From positions 1 through 64,000 of the forward strand of contig MU266385.1 in the NCBI GenBank assembly GCA_021014945.1: DNA of 64,000 nucleotides, in the 5' to 3' direction. The DNA is from Leucogyrophana mollusca (Eukaryota; Basidiomycota; Agaricomycetes; Boletales). The position numbers and the translations under genes are program-made. Below the pieces are notes generated by a model. It searched no databases, was not told the DNA's origin, and saw nothing but the letters and a program-made list of their open reading frames with translations. Positions 21,216 to 32,385 of the stretch are shown here, in pieces (position 1 is the first letter of the stretch; every line of letters begins with the position of its first letter).

Positions 21216-22797
21216 TTACAACTTTGTCATGCGGTTCATATATTTCGTGGCCGTGTGCAGACTGGCAGCAGCGGTTGAAACCATCTCGTCGACACTACAT
21301 AAAGGAATGTCAAAAACAGAAGCGGGGGGACTGGTGGAAAATACGAACATGTCCTTCGCCGGTTTAATGTCCTGGGCAGCAACGACTGTGAGACAAGAGC
21401 TTGGCGTGAAAGAGTCGGACGACGTACATTAATCGAGCCTGCATTTTTACCCATTAGCCCTGGAAGCGATTAATTGTTGTCAATAAGTGCCTCCGTGTTG
21501 CCGCAAGGACTGAGACTTACACATGCGCCCTTCTAGTGACCGTTGTGGGTGAATTTCAAGCTCGACGTCATGTGGTATCTTGCCCTGATCAACGAGTTCT
21601 GCTATCTCCTGTTTCCTCTTGGTTTCCCACTCTTCCACGTAGGGGGTCTTGCGTACACTTAATGGCCGACCACTGTAAATTAGCGTCCGCACAGTATCAT
21701 CGTATCCGGCGGAAAGAACGAGCTCCTTGTGTTTGGGAGGTGCACCAGCCTCCTCACTGGCAACAAAACGAGTTCCAACCCAGACGCCCGACGCCCCGTA
21801 CCTAATTCAAACGCTCATTTCGATCAGGAGACTTGTCTGTATTGTAAAACTCGACTCACGAGAGAGAAGCGGCGAGACCACGACCGTCCGTGATGCCGCC
21901 AGCCGCTACTACGATGACGGGCTCGCCAGTGAGTGGGCTTTTGGCATTCTTGCAAAGGTCCACAGCCGCCGGTACGAGTATGGAAAAAGGCGTGTCCCCT
22001 GTGTGGCCACCGCCTTCACCGCCTTGCGCACAGATGATGTCGACTCCTAAATTTCGAAAGATAAACCGAAGTCAGACAACATGTCAACTAAGTTTCCACA
22101 GCTCAAACCTTGAGCGAGGGCTTTAGCAACGTGCTAGCAACCCGGTGAGTGCATTGTCTCGGATAGGAGGTTTAAAGATACCTTTGGATGTCCGATCATG
22201 CTGGCAGGAAAACGTTAGTACTGAGAATCACGGCCCCCACCAGCACACACTCACTTCATAACTGGAATACCAGCGGCATGCAGTTTGTCGACAACTTCTC
22301 TTGGTGGTACACCAATAGCGCACACGAATAATGAAGCCTTGCTCTTAATGATGACGTCAACGAGCTCAGAGAGCTGACCCTTGGTGTAGTCGTACTGAGG
22401 AATAACCAAGCTCAACACCATTTCCGTGAAGGTTGGAAGCATGGGGAGGGGAACTTGCATTAGTCTTTCTCGCGCTTCCACCTACTTGAGGTAGCAGGAG
22501 ATCGACACCGAACGGTGCGTCTTTGCTCTCAAGATGACTCTTCAGCTCGTTGATAGACTCTTGAAGCATTTTCGGGCTCTGTCGCACTCCGCCGATGACT
22601 CCAATGCCACCAGCATTGGTGACTGCTGCAGCTAACCTTGGGCCCGCCGCAACATTCATACCTACAATCAAACTAGCTGTTAGTAGCCATTAGTAAGTAG
22701 GTGCGCGGGTGTAAGTAATACCTGCAAGCATGACAGGGTGATTAATCTTAAAGAGTTTTGTGAGGGGCGTAGAGAATACTGGCTGAGAGGGCGACAT
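21216..22797 (-). CDS. Nitronate monooxygenase (2-nitropropane dioxygenase family)
   Basis: An FMN-dependent TIM-barrel enzyme that oxidises alkyl nitronates such as propionate-3-nitronate to the carbonyl compound and nitrite. The gene has many introns. Start ATG 22797 gives MSPSQPVFSTPLTKLFKINH. Family blocks follow: GMNVAAGPRLAAAVTNAGGI with GVIGGV, FGVDLLLPQVGGSARKTN, AIGVPPREVVDKLHAAGIPV, AQGGEGGGHTGDTP (FMN-phosphate and catalytic His region), VVAAGGITDGRGLAASLSYG with ASGVWVGTRF, and near the end RMWLMGKNAGSIN, DIKPAKDIVDEMV. The C-terminus MNRMTKL and stop at 21216 come from joining three small exons. A short plus-strand ORF at 21229-21432 lies inside these and is a shadow. One intron (22458-22395) begins with GCAAGT. 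Confidence 0.88.
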
Positions 22798-23005
22798 TGT
22801 CTGGGTGAATAGGATACAACGTAGATGCCGCCCGGAAGGTGGGTCTCAAGAGACTGTTGCTACTCTTGAGGCGAGTCGAACCCATGGTCGTCACATGCAA
22901 GGCGGCCACTTGGATCTCCCGGTACAAAGAAGTTACCGAAAGCCGACAACGCGAACTTGTGTTCCTGCTGACTAAGACATCATCCTCTTCCCTTCTTTCC
23001 TTGCA
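22798..23005. promoter_or_regulatory. Divergent promoter between nitronate monooxygenase and heme lyase
   Basis: The two start codons are 208 bp apart and face away from each other, so both promoters must lie here. No TATA box was seen. Confidence 0.4.
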
Positions 23006-23744
23006 ATGGCCGACAAATGTCCAGTTGATCACGGCAGCAAATCTGCTCAAGAATGCCCAGTCGACCACAATTCGCGCTCAACATGGGCTTCCCTCCTTCC
23101 GGGATCTCATTCCGCGGGCACATCCTCCTCTGCTGACCCGTCTTCGCTGTCGAAAGAGCGGGAGGTTTCGTCGATACCACGAGCAGAAGACGGAAATTGG
23201 GTGTATCCGTCAGAAGCACAGTTTTTTGCGGCCATGGCGCGCAAAAATCACAATCCAGATGCTGCTGATATGAAAACAATTGTTCCGATCCACAATGCTG
23301 TCAATGAGCGCGCCTGGGGGGAAGTGATGAAGTGGGAAGCTGGCAGAGGCGGAGAGAAATGTGGAGGCGTTAAACTCGTCAATTTCAAGGGCAAGCCAAA
23401 CCAGATGAGCCCCAAAGCCAGGTGCATGACAATTCTGGGGTATGTCTACCGATGGGCGTGCATGGTGGACCGCCCTAGTGCTCACAATCACCCTACGTTG
23501 CAGTTATTCTGCGCCTTTCGACCGGCACGACTGGGTTGTTGAACGCTGTGGAACACGCGTGCGGTATGTTATCGACTTTTACACAGGTCGTGGTGCTGGA
23601 CTGGCATCGAACAACCCTTCATTCTACTTGGACGTTCGACCGGCTTTGGACAACTGGGAGGGTGTTAAGATGAGAGTGGAGAATATTTGGCGAAGTTGGT
23701 CCGGAAATCAGTGGAATAAAAGCACGCCCTCCCCCGCATCGTAG
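23006..23744 (+). CDS. CYC3: Cytochrome c heme lyase (holocytochrome c synthase)
   Basis: It attaches heme covalently to apocytochrome c in the mitochondrial intermembrane space. Two exons, 23006-23439 and 23504-23744 (64-nt intron), give 224 residues. The N-terminus has two CPVDH heme-regulatory (Cys-Pro) motifs at residues 4-8 and 17-21. The lyase domain is clear: DGNWVYPSEAQFFAAMARKN, IVPIHNAVNERAWGEVMKWE, CGGVKLVNFKGKPNQMSPKA, PFDRHDWVVERCGTRVRYVI with the conserved HDW, and FYLDVRPALDNWEGVKMRVE. I cannot separate the cytochrome c from the cytochrome c1 type with certainty. The end NQWNKSTPSPAS is a short variable tail. Confidence 0.92.
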
Positions 23745-23861
23745 CGGGTCCTAATTTCGTAGCCGTCTCCGCAACCAGTAGCTCTCCCCTCATCCTACTA
23801 TATTATCCAGATATCCAGAATCATTTCGCTCGGGACTAAGCCAAGTTCAGCCCGAGTCACA

Positions 23862-25350
23862 CTACCGTTTCCCGTGTATTCTTACTTTTTTCACCGGCGG
23901 TCGTTCTTCAGATGCATCGTCCTCACTGTCGTCGCTTTCGTCGCCACCACTTTCGTCGCCGTCACTTATCTCTTCGTCTTCGTCCCATCCAGAATCACCA
24001 CCGTCATCCTCAAGCCCGCTTTCCGGTCCAGTTTCTCCATTTTCACTGTCTTCTCCTGGAGCCAGGGAATTTTTGGCCTCCTTTTTTCGTTGTACGTTGC
24101 GCTCCTGCTCCTCCCTTCGTTGCTTTCGAAGTTTTTCTTTGGCGGCATGTGACGCCTTGAGAGCAGCAGATTCCTGTTTCGTTTTTTTGACTGAAATGAA
24201 CTGCGTCAATATACAGCGATAAAATAGCAAGTGGGCAGAAAACTCGCCGAATTCGTGGTACATCACTCCTCCCTCCTTGCCCGGAACACCCTCGGTGATC
24301 TTGATCAACCTTAGTTCCATTCGTGGGCCGATCTCATCTAATTTTACTGCCTTCTTCTGGCCCTTCCTGTTATTCCTACCCACATAGTCGTCTGCCAAGT
24401 CCACGGCGTCTCCATCGTCCCCAGCAACACTCGAAGTAGATGAAGCAGCCGATTCGTATCCCCCATCCCCATCGTGACCTGTTTTACTTCTTCTTAATAA
24501 AAAATCTGCAACGTCTTTCTCATTACCGAGGTCCAGGAAACCGGTGGTCGAGGTACTGGATGATTTCTTGGAAGCTCCTTCAAGCACGCGACGGACACGC
24601 TTGGATACTCCGTAGGGTTTGACGGTGATCACATAGTGTCGGAAGTCAACGGACCCGCGATCTGCGTTATATGCGATGAGCACTATCCGACGAGCGCCTG
24701 AAAGCGACATTGCCTTCGGAGAAAGCGGAGGAAATAGGGATTGGAAAGATTTCATCAGTAGTGGTAGGTGTGGTGGGGTGGTGGGAGAAGGTGGTGGGAA
24801 AGAAGCCAGCACAAGCTACACGATGAACCTGCATCAGTGACCATTACGAGCAGCGCATTGGAAAATCGCGCACCAGGGGTGCTGTTAGGTATTCCATGCC
24901 CATACTACGAGCACTTCGCGAGGATTTCATGACGTCTTTCATCAAACTGTACCGCTCAACGCGAAAGCTGAGCGTTGGCCCAGCAGGTAACCTCACAATG
25001 CGCAATGATGGTGCGACATCTGTTAGGGTCAAGGCGATAAGATGAGAAACCTTGAGGGCAGGAGCTAGTGTGAGGTAATCTTTTAGCTTGTTGCGATTTC
25101 TTTCCTTGTTTTGAATTCAGTATTTCGTTGAACGGATGGGTCGCGGTGCTAGAGAAACAGGTAGACTCACCTTGAGGCGACTGGCTGTATTTGGCTCCAT
25201 GACTTTTCTCAAATCTCGGACCAGTTGGGTTAACGATGACCCAACCTGACCATGCTTGATAATGAAAGACTTCGGAACCCCATCTTCAGCCTCTTGAGCT
25301 GTTGATCCTGCTCCCTTCAAGTGGGTTCGGTTTTTGCGCCTGCGAGCCAT
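23862..25350 (-). CDS. SSF1: Ribosome biogenesis protein SSF1/PPAN (Brix domain)
   Basis: A nucleolar factor for 60S subunit assembly (27S pre-rRNA processing). Exons read as 25350-25171, 25104-24874, 24815-24248 and 24190-23862, giving 435 residues. It starts MARRRKNRTHLKG. The Brix region includes PKSFIIKHGQVGSSLTQLVR, RIVRLPAGPTLSFRVERYSL, KSSRSARSMGMEYLTAPL, IVLIAYNADRGSVDFRHYVI and IGPRMELRLIKITEGVPGKE. The C-terminus has a lysine/arginine-rich helix and an acidic tract (GWDEDEEISDGDESGGDESD). The last intron (24247-24191, 57 nt) starts with GC and is a multiple of three without a stop. If it were retained, the protein would gain 19 residues in a normally tight HEF-VKKTK junction. Confidence 0.9.
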
Positions 25351-26899
25351 CTTCTGCTAAGTACCAAAAACTGTTCAGTGCGTTTTGGTACCTCCATTTC
25401 TGGCAAGTGGGAGCAGCCACAAGTGGTTGTATGTGCGTGTTTGTCGGGGGCTTCCGATTCAAACAAAAACAAACAGTTGTTCCCATCACCAGCAGATACA
25501 GTTGCGTCTTGTCCAAGACTCCAAGTACATACAGAAAGCCAGCCAGGAATTCGTATGACAGTTCAAACGTGTCATTCATACCCAGAGCTTCCGTCCGCGA
25601 GAACCAATCGCTCGGCTCGAGTGAATATGAAACTGAAGGTCCAAAACACTGGTCATGGTGTACGTGGTTCCTCACCTGCAGGAGTGCCATGGATTCTTGT
25701 CCGGGTTACGCAATTGTGCGACCCCCTGTTATTCAGGCAATCGTTACCCGGTAATGCCAGCTTCGCTAAACTAATACCAACCTGAAGTTCGGGAGAGTAT
25801 TGAATTCAGTTTGAACGAGACCAACCCTATTCATCTCTGATTCTCATGCCAGGGCTATGAGGACGATATTGCGTTACATAACCAAGTGTTGGTCAGTTTC
25901 ACAACTTCGAGTGCCCCTTTCGAGCCCTTTGATTCGGACTACGTATTCGGCTCCCGGTCTCTATTCAAGATGAACAGCAGGTGTCCGTCCAGCGCTCCTT
26001 GAAAGCCGCGATCTTCTATGCATTCGGGATGTCTGATTATCCATCGCTTCGCTTCGCGTTGGACATGGTCGCACTCAGGGCCATCCTGCCATTGGCATCA
26101 GCAGCTTTCCCCTTCGGTCAACACCGCCCTCGTGACTGCAACTCCTCCTGGGACACTCAGTGACCATTTTAATATCCCATGCCCTTCGTTTGCTGCGTCC
26201 GCTGTACAGCTGATAAGTATTGTCCTATTTCGAAGGCCACTGAATTAGCTGGGGTTAGCCAAATATCGCCCTTTCTGTTTTTGAGAAACCTTTTACTCCA
26301 CGGTGTTAGCTGTCAAGGAGACCGATAGACGAGCCGTTATGCAAGTCCTCCTGGGTCTTGGATTCCCCACCTTGGTTCTTGCTATGATGTTCTTCCGAGG
26401 CTTGGGTAAAGAAGCCTGAGGCGGACCTAAAAGGGTTATCAAAACGCGGTTCCCACGTGGGACACCTGTCAGTCGGTTTCGAAAGTTCAAGTTCGTGTCA
26501 GCAACCGGACAGAGTTGCCAAAAGCCCGGACTGTACTTAGAACCGCGCTCACACTCAAACCACCATCCTTTCCTTCTCTTGGCCTGTAGCGCCTAGCACA
26601 CCGTCCCTTCCGTGGACATTTCTGTATGCTCCACGAATTTTTCCACCCGCTTGGACCATTCTCACAGAACACTTTTGCTCAACGCTCATAGGTATTTTGA
26701 CATCAATCCCCCAACGTCACGCGGCCTGGAGGTCCAGTCGTTTTCTCTCCTCAATTGTAGCACCTATATCAAGGGTCCGAAGTCGGGAATAATCCTACAG
26801 TGTTTCCGCCTTATTGTACGCGAGTCTACAAAACTTACCCCTGCTGGATCTTGCTCTGTTAACACCTAGATTTTCACACAGCTCGCTCCTGGTGCAAAG
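25351..26899. other. Long intergenic region upstream of the PKA gene
   Basis: 1.55 kb without a gene that I can support. Open frames at 25302-25785 show no family pattern. The distance and the palindromic E-box at 26451 suggest a large regulatory region or 5' UTR for the PKA catalytic subunit. Confidence 0.45.
26451..26462. promoter_or_regulatory. Palindromic E-box, TCCCACGTGGGA
   Basis: A perfect 12-bp palindrome with a CACGTG core, the site of bHLH factors, 438 bp upstream of the PKA start codon. A CACGTG hexamer also occurs by chance every few kb, but the extended symmetry makes this one more likely to be bound. Confidence 0.35.
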
Positions 26900-28362
26900 A
26901 TGAACCATATCCTCTCGTCTGGCCCCCCAGTAGCCTTATCGCCGCGCCCATCGCTCAGTAACCCCTTTGGCGCGTCTCTTCGCCAGGACGTGAATATGAT
27001 GTGCGATGGTCCTTTGACTCCTCCGACCTCACCTGGGCACAGCGAAGATGGGATTAAAAACATGGTTATGTCTGATCAAGACAATTCTCGTAGTCGCCCT
27101 GAGATGGAATCCTGCATTCGGCCTGACGTATCCTTGCAAGGCGATGGGCACTCCTGGTCCTCCAATGATTGGTCAGTAGAAGAACCTCGCTCCTCCCCAT
27201 CATCTGCCCCAGCGAGACTATTGGAAGACGAGCAAGTTCACGTAGAGAGGTCGGGGCTCCTTAAGTTGACCGACTTTGAAGTCAGAGGGGCTCTGGGTTG
27301 GTGGTCTTTCAGCTATTTCCTCGATGGAAGATGCTAATTGTATGGCCTAGGCACTGGGACGTTTGCCCGCGTTCTTCTTGTCCGCCTCAAAACAGCGACT
27401 CCCGGCTCTCAAAGCATCTTCGCTATGAAGGTGCTGCGCAAAGTAGATGTCGTCCGCCTGCGGCAGGTTGAACATGTCAATGCGGAGCGCTATATACTCT
27501 CGCGTGTTCGCCATCCATTCGTGGTCGACTTATTTGCGACTTTCCAGGACAGTCTCAACGTTTATATGTTGATGTCATATGTCCCTGGAGGCGAACTCTT
27601 TACCCACCTCCGGCGCGCCCAGCGGTTTACACCGGATGTCACCCGTTTTTACCTGGCCAACATCATTCTCGCACTGAAATACCTACACTCATTCAATATT
27701 ATCTATCGCGATTTAAAACCCGAGAATCTTCTCCTGGATTCCCGTGGGTATCTTCGCCTCACGGATTTTGGCTTTGCTAAAATCGTTGATGACCGTACTT
27801 GGACGTTGTGCGGTACTCCCGAATATCTCGCACCCGAAATCATCCAGTCCGATGGCCACGGCAAGGCTGCGGACTGGTGGGCTTGCGGCATCTTGTGCTT
27901 CGAGATGCTGGTTGGATACCCCCCGTTTTTCGACGAGACCGCCTATGGTATCTACGAGAAAATCCTACGAGGAAATATCCAGTGGCCTCGCACCATGGAC
28001 CGCCACTCTAAAGAGCTTATCAGGGCATTCCTGCATCCGGACCGTAGCAAACGCTTGGGTAATATGATTGGTGGTCCGCAAGATGTGCTAGATCATCCAT
28101 GGTTCAGGGGTGTCGACTGGGGGGCTCTTGAGCGATGTGAAATCAATGTGAGCACCTGTCTTGGCGTTCCTGAGTGCTTTTAACATGTCCGCCCCCATAG
28201 GCCCCGATCATTCCGCACACAACTTCCGTAGATGATAGCCGTCATTTCTTGCCTCTCCCCCCACCGTCATTGCATGACATGCCTGGTCTACTCATGGAGG
28301 AAAGCCCACCTCTCCTTCACCAGCGATTTGAACCCACCGCATACCAGTTTCTTGAATTTTAA
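26900..28362 (+). CDS. cAMP-dependent protein kinase catalytic subunit
   Basis: The AGC-family kinase at the end of the cAMP pathway, controlling growth, dimorphism and mating in basidiomycetes. Exons 26900-27296, 27351-28147 and 28201-28362 give 451 residues. A low-complexity N-terminal part of about 125 residues (MNHILSSGPPVALSPRPSLS, PLTPPTSPGHS) precedes the kinase. Kinase motifs: Gly loop GTGTFARV, FAMKVL lysine, YRDLKPENLLL, DFGFAK, activation loop TWTLCGTPEYLAPE with the phosphorylatable Thr, ADWWACGIL, and GGPQDVLDHPWFRGVDW. The C-terminal tail ends FLEF, the FXXF motif that docks on the N-lobe in PKA. Intron 1 uses donor GTTGGT. Confidence 0.93.
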
Positions 28363-28870
28363 ATCTCACCCGATCTGCTTATTTATACTGCGGCACCCGT
28401 CCCCAAACCGAACTATAGCATATCAGTTTCAGCTTCACCGCCTGTTTCCCTTCCACTCGTTCCTCGATCTTCATCCTTGTGTCCACTTACTCACCGACGG
28501 AGACTGCGATGTCACTGGCCGTCTGGCAGCCACGCCACTCACTGGGTTTCAGTCTTGCATCTTCGTCTAATATCCCCTCATTTATTAGGTCATATATCCA
28601 GACTGTAGCTCGATCTTGCCCCACTGTATTACTCATCTCGAGGTTCAAGGACCGTATTTCTTGAACTTGAACTCGTATTTAATTTCGAACTTGATGTAGA
28701 TTGGTTGGTTATCTATAGCTATCGCGTCCCGCTGCCCTGTAATCGAGAGCGTGTTTCTTCACTCCATAGTAAGTGACTGCTGACAAACTCGAAGTCAAGT
28801 TACGTGAGCAGCACAACTGTCTGGACATTGTTGGACGACGACCACATCCTCCAACAAACAGACAGTCCTT
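28363..28870. other. Intergenic region between PKA and TFB3
   Basis: About 500 bp, holding the PKA 3' UTR and the TFB3 promoter. I see no further gene or structured element. Confidence 0.4.
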
Positions 28871-30251
28871 ATGGCAAACCGCACAAACGTAGGTGGGTGG
28901 CTTCAAGGTAAAACAGTACGGAAAGGTGGCATCACGTCCACGAATGCCCATTCCACGCGCTCGAATACTCCCCAAGTGCAAAGCACTTCTACGACAGTCT
29001 TCGGTGGAGGCGTAAAGGACTCGTCAGGAAGAACGTCAGAATACTTTGTTGGTGGAATAATGTGTCACCCGTGTGGTAGATAGCTAACCCGTGTTACAGT
29101 CCATGGACGACCAATGTCCCGTGTGCAAGTCGGATCGATACCTCAATCCTAAACTTCGGCTCTTAGTGAGCTCATGCTATCACAAAATGTATGTGGTGTA
29201 AAACCATATGTAGCAGGACTCGCTCAACTTTATTCCCTATCTGTTATAGGTGCGAGTCGTGTATTGACCGCTTATTCACTTTGGGACCTGCACCGTGTCC
29301 TATATGCCAGAAGGTGCTGAGGAAGCTGGCATTCACTCCACAGACCTTTGAGGATCTTACCGTTGAGAAGGAAGTCGCTGTTCGAAGGCGAATAGCAAAA
29401 GAGTGCGTGTGGTAGGCTGGTAAATGTAAATTAACCCTTAATCACGCTGACCAGATTCAACAAACGACGAGACGACTTCCAAGATCTACGAGCTTATAAT
29501 GACTACCTCGAGGAAGTCGAAGATCTTAGTGAGTAGTTCGTTGGACCATCGACGAGTGTCAGCTAGCTAATCATGCGCCCAAGCTTTCAATTTGATAAAC
29601 GACATCGATGTTCCTCAGACCGAAGCTCGCATAGCGGCTCATCGAGCCGAGAATGCAGCCCTTATTGAACGCAATGTACAGCGCGACGAACAATATGCAC
29701 ATGCACTTAAGGAACAGGAAGAAATTGAACGTCAGGAAAGGGAGCAACGAGCATCGGAAGCTCGTCGAGAAGAGGAAATGGAACGAGAGGAGCGAGAAAA
29801 AGGCCGACGAGAAATCATAGATCGACTTGAGACGAGCAGCAAGAACGCAGCGAAAGTAATTGCAAAATCCCGTGCCGAAGCGAACAAGCGGTCTTCTGCT
29901 CGTACGGCCGCTGATACCGTGCTCAAGAGCAATGCCCAGCTGCTGCGCTCTCGAGCTGCGCAGAGCACCGTGGTCCCAGATGTACCACACGTCCCTCTGC
30001 AGGACGATTGGTATGCGTATGAGGACATATATACGCTCATGAGTTCATATGAAGACCCATACAGCGAAGCTGTGCGGAAGGATCGCGAGGGAATCATGAG
30101 AGCGGGCGGTTATCGGGTCGAAGAGGCATGGGAGAGAGCATTGAGATCAGCTGTTATGGGACTGGATTTGCTCCCGTTAGTGGGGCAGGGCATATCGGAT
30201 GTCGACAAGGACCCCTCCAGCCAACCTGATGTTGTGATGGCTGCAGCCTAA
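28871..30251 (+). CDS. TFB3: TFIIH subunit TFB3/MAT1 (CDK-activating kinase assembly factor)
   Basis: It anchors the Kin28/CDK7-cyclin H module to TFIIH for transcription and nucleotide excision repair. Exons 28871-29047, 29100-29188, 29250-29402, 29455-29528 and 29584-30251 give 386 residues. An N-terminal leader (MANRTNVGGWLQGKTVRKGG) of 59 residues is joined by a 52-nt intron with donor GTTGGT and branch site CTAAC. The C3HC4 RING follows: DQCPVCKSDRYLNPKLRLLV, CYHKMCESCIDRLF, CPICQKVL. Then come the MAT1 core (FEDLTVEKEVAVRRRIAKEF, NDYLEEVEDLTFNLIN) and a long Glu/Arg-rich coiled coil. An alternative start at ATG 29103 would skip the leader. Confidence 0.92.
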
Positions 30252-30436
30252 GGCGTTTGCTTTAGTGACATAGTGATTGTTATATAGTCTATGGCCATGG
30301 ATTAACCTATATGATGGTGAACCTAAGTATATGGAGTGTGTCCTACGAGGAACCGCATGAGTTCAGAGAGGAGACGGCGGTGTGGACGATGATCGATAGA
30401 TGGGCGAAATATAGCGTACTCCGTGGACACGGATGA

Positions 30437-32385
30437 TCAGTAGCCATTGGTGCTTGTCACCACTTTTCGTGATGCGCGCTCCTTCTCGTTCCAGGGGTCG
30501 TCCATTGGGAAATATAGTATCTGGTATTTATTTTTGCGGCTAAAAGTAAAAGCTTCAGAGCATGAGCGCAAGGATAAAACCGGGACTTACGCGAGTTTCT
30601 TATTGTCTAGCCTGAAATACTTGAGCATATCAATAAAATTGTCCGCCTGCGGACGAGGCTTGGAGCGCGAATGTGCTTGGGTTTCGTGCTCGGAATCTGA
30701 ATCTGTAATGATGATAACGTCATGACTATCGCTGTCGGAGGTAGTCCGAACGCGTTTCGAAACAGAGGCGTTCGGGGAAGGGGATCGACCTGCGCGCTTG
30801 AGCGTGGACGTCAGCCCACTCGAAAAAGGATGCATGATGCTGGGGAGTACGTGAGATCGAGTACGCGGTTTAGATGGCGATGAACAAGGAGACAAAGGAA
30901 GCCCTTGAAGTCCAGCCTCACGTAATCTCTTGTTTGGTAGACTGAGAAAACGAGCTCGATTTGAGCGACCAATTAATGTGCGAGAAGCTCTTACTATGAT
31001 GGATCAAAGACGAGCAGATTGACGTTGCCGTTCCTCATGACTTCGTAACCGATGATTGTATGGGAGTGTCCCTGGTGCTGAAGAATTAGAGGCATCTTAT
31101 CTGTGGCAACTACTGGAGTAGCTCCTCTAAGAATTTCATCGACTGTTGCAGCCCTGGTGCTGGGTGAAGGGGGTGAAAAGTAGTCCATCACCCAGTCTGT
31201 TAACGCTGTCGTCCCTGTATGTGATCGACACACTGTTTGAGTGGGTCTGCACAAAATCTTTTGACCTTTTACCTTTCGGAGACTCGGTGATATCAAAGTC
31301 TACGAGGTGACACCTAAAGAGCAGGTTAGTAGTTTCCTGTGCAAAAGAGTGGGCCTTACGGGATACCACGGGAAGTGAACGCAACATAGAGCTCTATAGG
31401 ATGGGAAGGAATATGAGTGAGGCGGAGAAGAAAATACCAGGGTATTTCTACCTCCTGTCCCTATATACTTCTTGGTACCATGCAGCTTGTGTTTTAGCTC
31501 TCGGGCCCCTATTTCGTCGTATCCTGTCCCGGGTATCGTGGTGAAAATCAAGAGCGCGCCGGTACATGCATCACGAACCTTCCTTCCAGGCATGTTCTAT
31601 CCAAAGTTGTAGGTTCCGTACTCCGGGTGACATCGGGTCATCAAGAAGTGGGAAGTATATCGTCTGATTTTGCTGGACCATGAGTGCTGTGCATGCCATA
31701 AGAAAGTTACGGTATCTGAAGGGGAACTCAGACCATCGGCTGTAACAGAGATTATATGGAAAGAGCTTGCCCACAGCCCCACCCTGCGTCGAACGGTTCC
31801 CTAGAGATATGGACTGTTTGTTCGAAACACAGCACGGCTCTACAGGTGTACCCCCTCGTGTGAGACGTCTTCAAAGCACCTTTGAGGACAGGTATAAGAC
31901 CTTATCACAGCTAGTTAGTTGGAAATATGGAAGGAGCTCATCCGTGGTAATTACCTGGACTGAAATTGTGCGGTGGTGGCCTTGCTTGCGAGGGATGCCA
32001 GAATTCGTCTCCTCCAGAGTTCGTAATTTTGGGGAACTTCATTCTCGTAGGGGGCTTAGACGTGCCGTCAGGTATTGTTTTACGCACAACGCGAGACGTT
32101 GAGGGTTCTGTCGGCAATCAGTAAAGGCCGAAGGAAGTCCAACGCCAATGGCGGTGGTGGCAGTTACGGTGCCACGTACTACTTGTATGACTGCTATTCT
32201 TGTTGTAGTGCTTGTCATAATGCTCCTGTCTGTCCTTCTCAGAGTAATTCTCGATGTTTAGGTTGCACAACTGGCATATCATGGAACCGCTGTGCGCGTC
32301 GAGAAGAAGCTTAGGCTGGGACAAGAGCTTAGACTCGGAAAGCTCACGCTTGTGCGACGCCTACGAACTCTATGTCGTCGTGCAT
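30437..32385 (-). CDS. ZUFSP/Mug105-like C78 cysteine peptidase with N-terminal zinc finger
   Basis: A peptidase of family C78 (ZUP1/Mug105; in animals a K63-ubiquitin-specific protease, with the UFM1 proteases as relatives). Start ATG 32385 gives MHDDIEFVGVAQA. A 58-nt intron leads into a zinc finger (ICQLCNLNIENYSEKDRQEH, then YDKHY). The catalytic domain has FDAGWGCGYRNFLMACTALM with the Cys nucleophile, ELYVAFTSRGIPCHLVDFDI, and LILQHQGHSHTIIGYEV with LLVFDPS carrying His and Asp. A low-complexity insert follows (SDSDSHDVIIITDSDSEHET, which looks like a SUMO-interacting motif). Conserved YQILYFPMDD sits near the end, and the stop is at 30437. The intron within GCG-YRN (31770-31716) starts with GC. 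It is divergent from the proteasome alpha4 gene. Confidence 0.87.

Noticed and set aside
21229..21432. A 67-residue plus-strand ORF with a TATA-like sequence just upstream
   Set aside because: It lies opposite the last spliced exons of the nitronate monooxygenase gene, which end in a conserved C-terminus at 21216. The TATA-like sequence is only 27 bp from the ATG.
25302..25785. Two overlapping plus-strand ORFs of 150-154 residues
   Set aside because: No family pattern, odd codon use, and they overlap the start of SSF1 on the other strand.
28323..28345. Sequence resembling a tRNA T-arm on the minus strand near GATTTGAACCC
   Set aside because: No matching acceptor stem, D-arm or A box upstream; it is coding sequence of the last PKA exon.
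32322..32324. TTG as start codon for the C78 peptidase zinc-finger exon
   Set aside because: A normal ATG at 32385, joined by a 58-nt GT-AG intron ending in GCACAG, gives a clean in-frame start.
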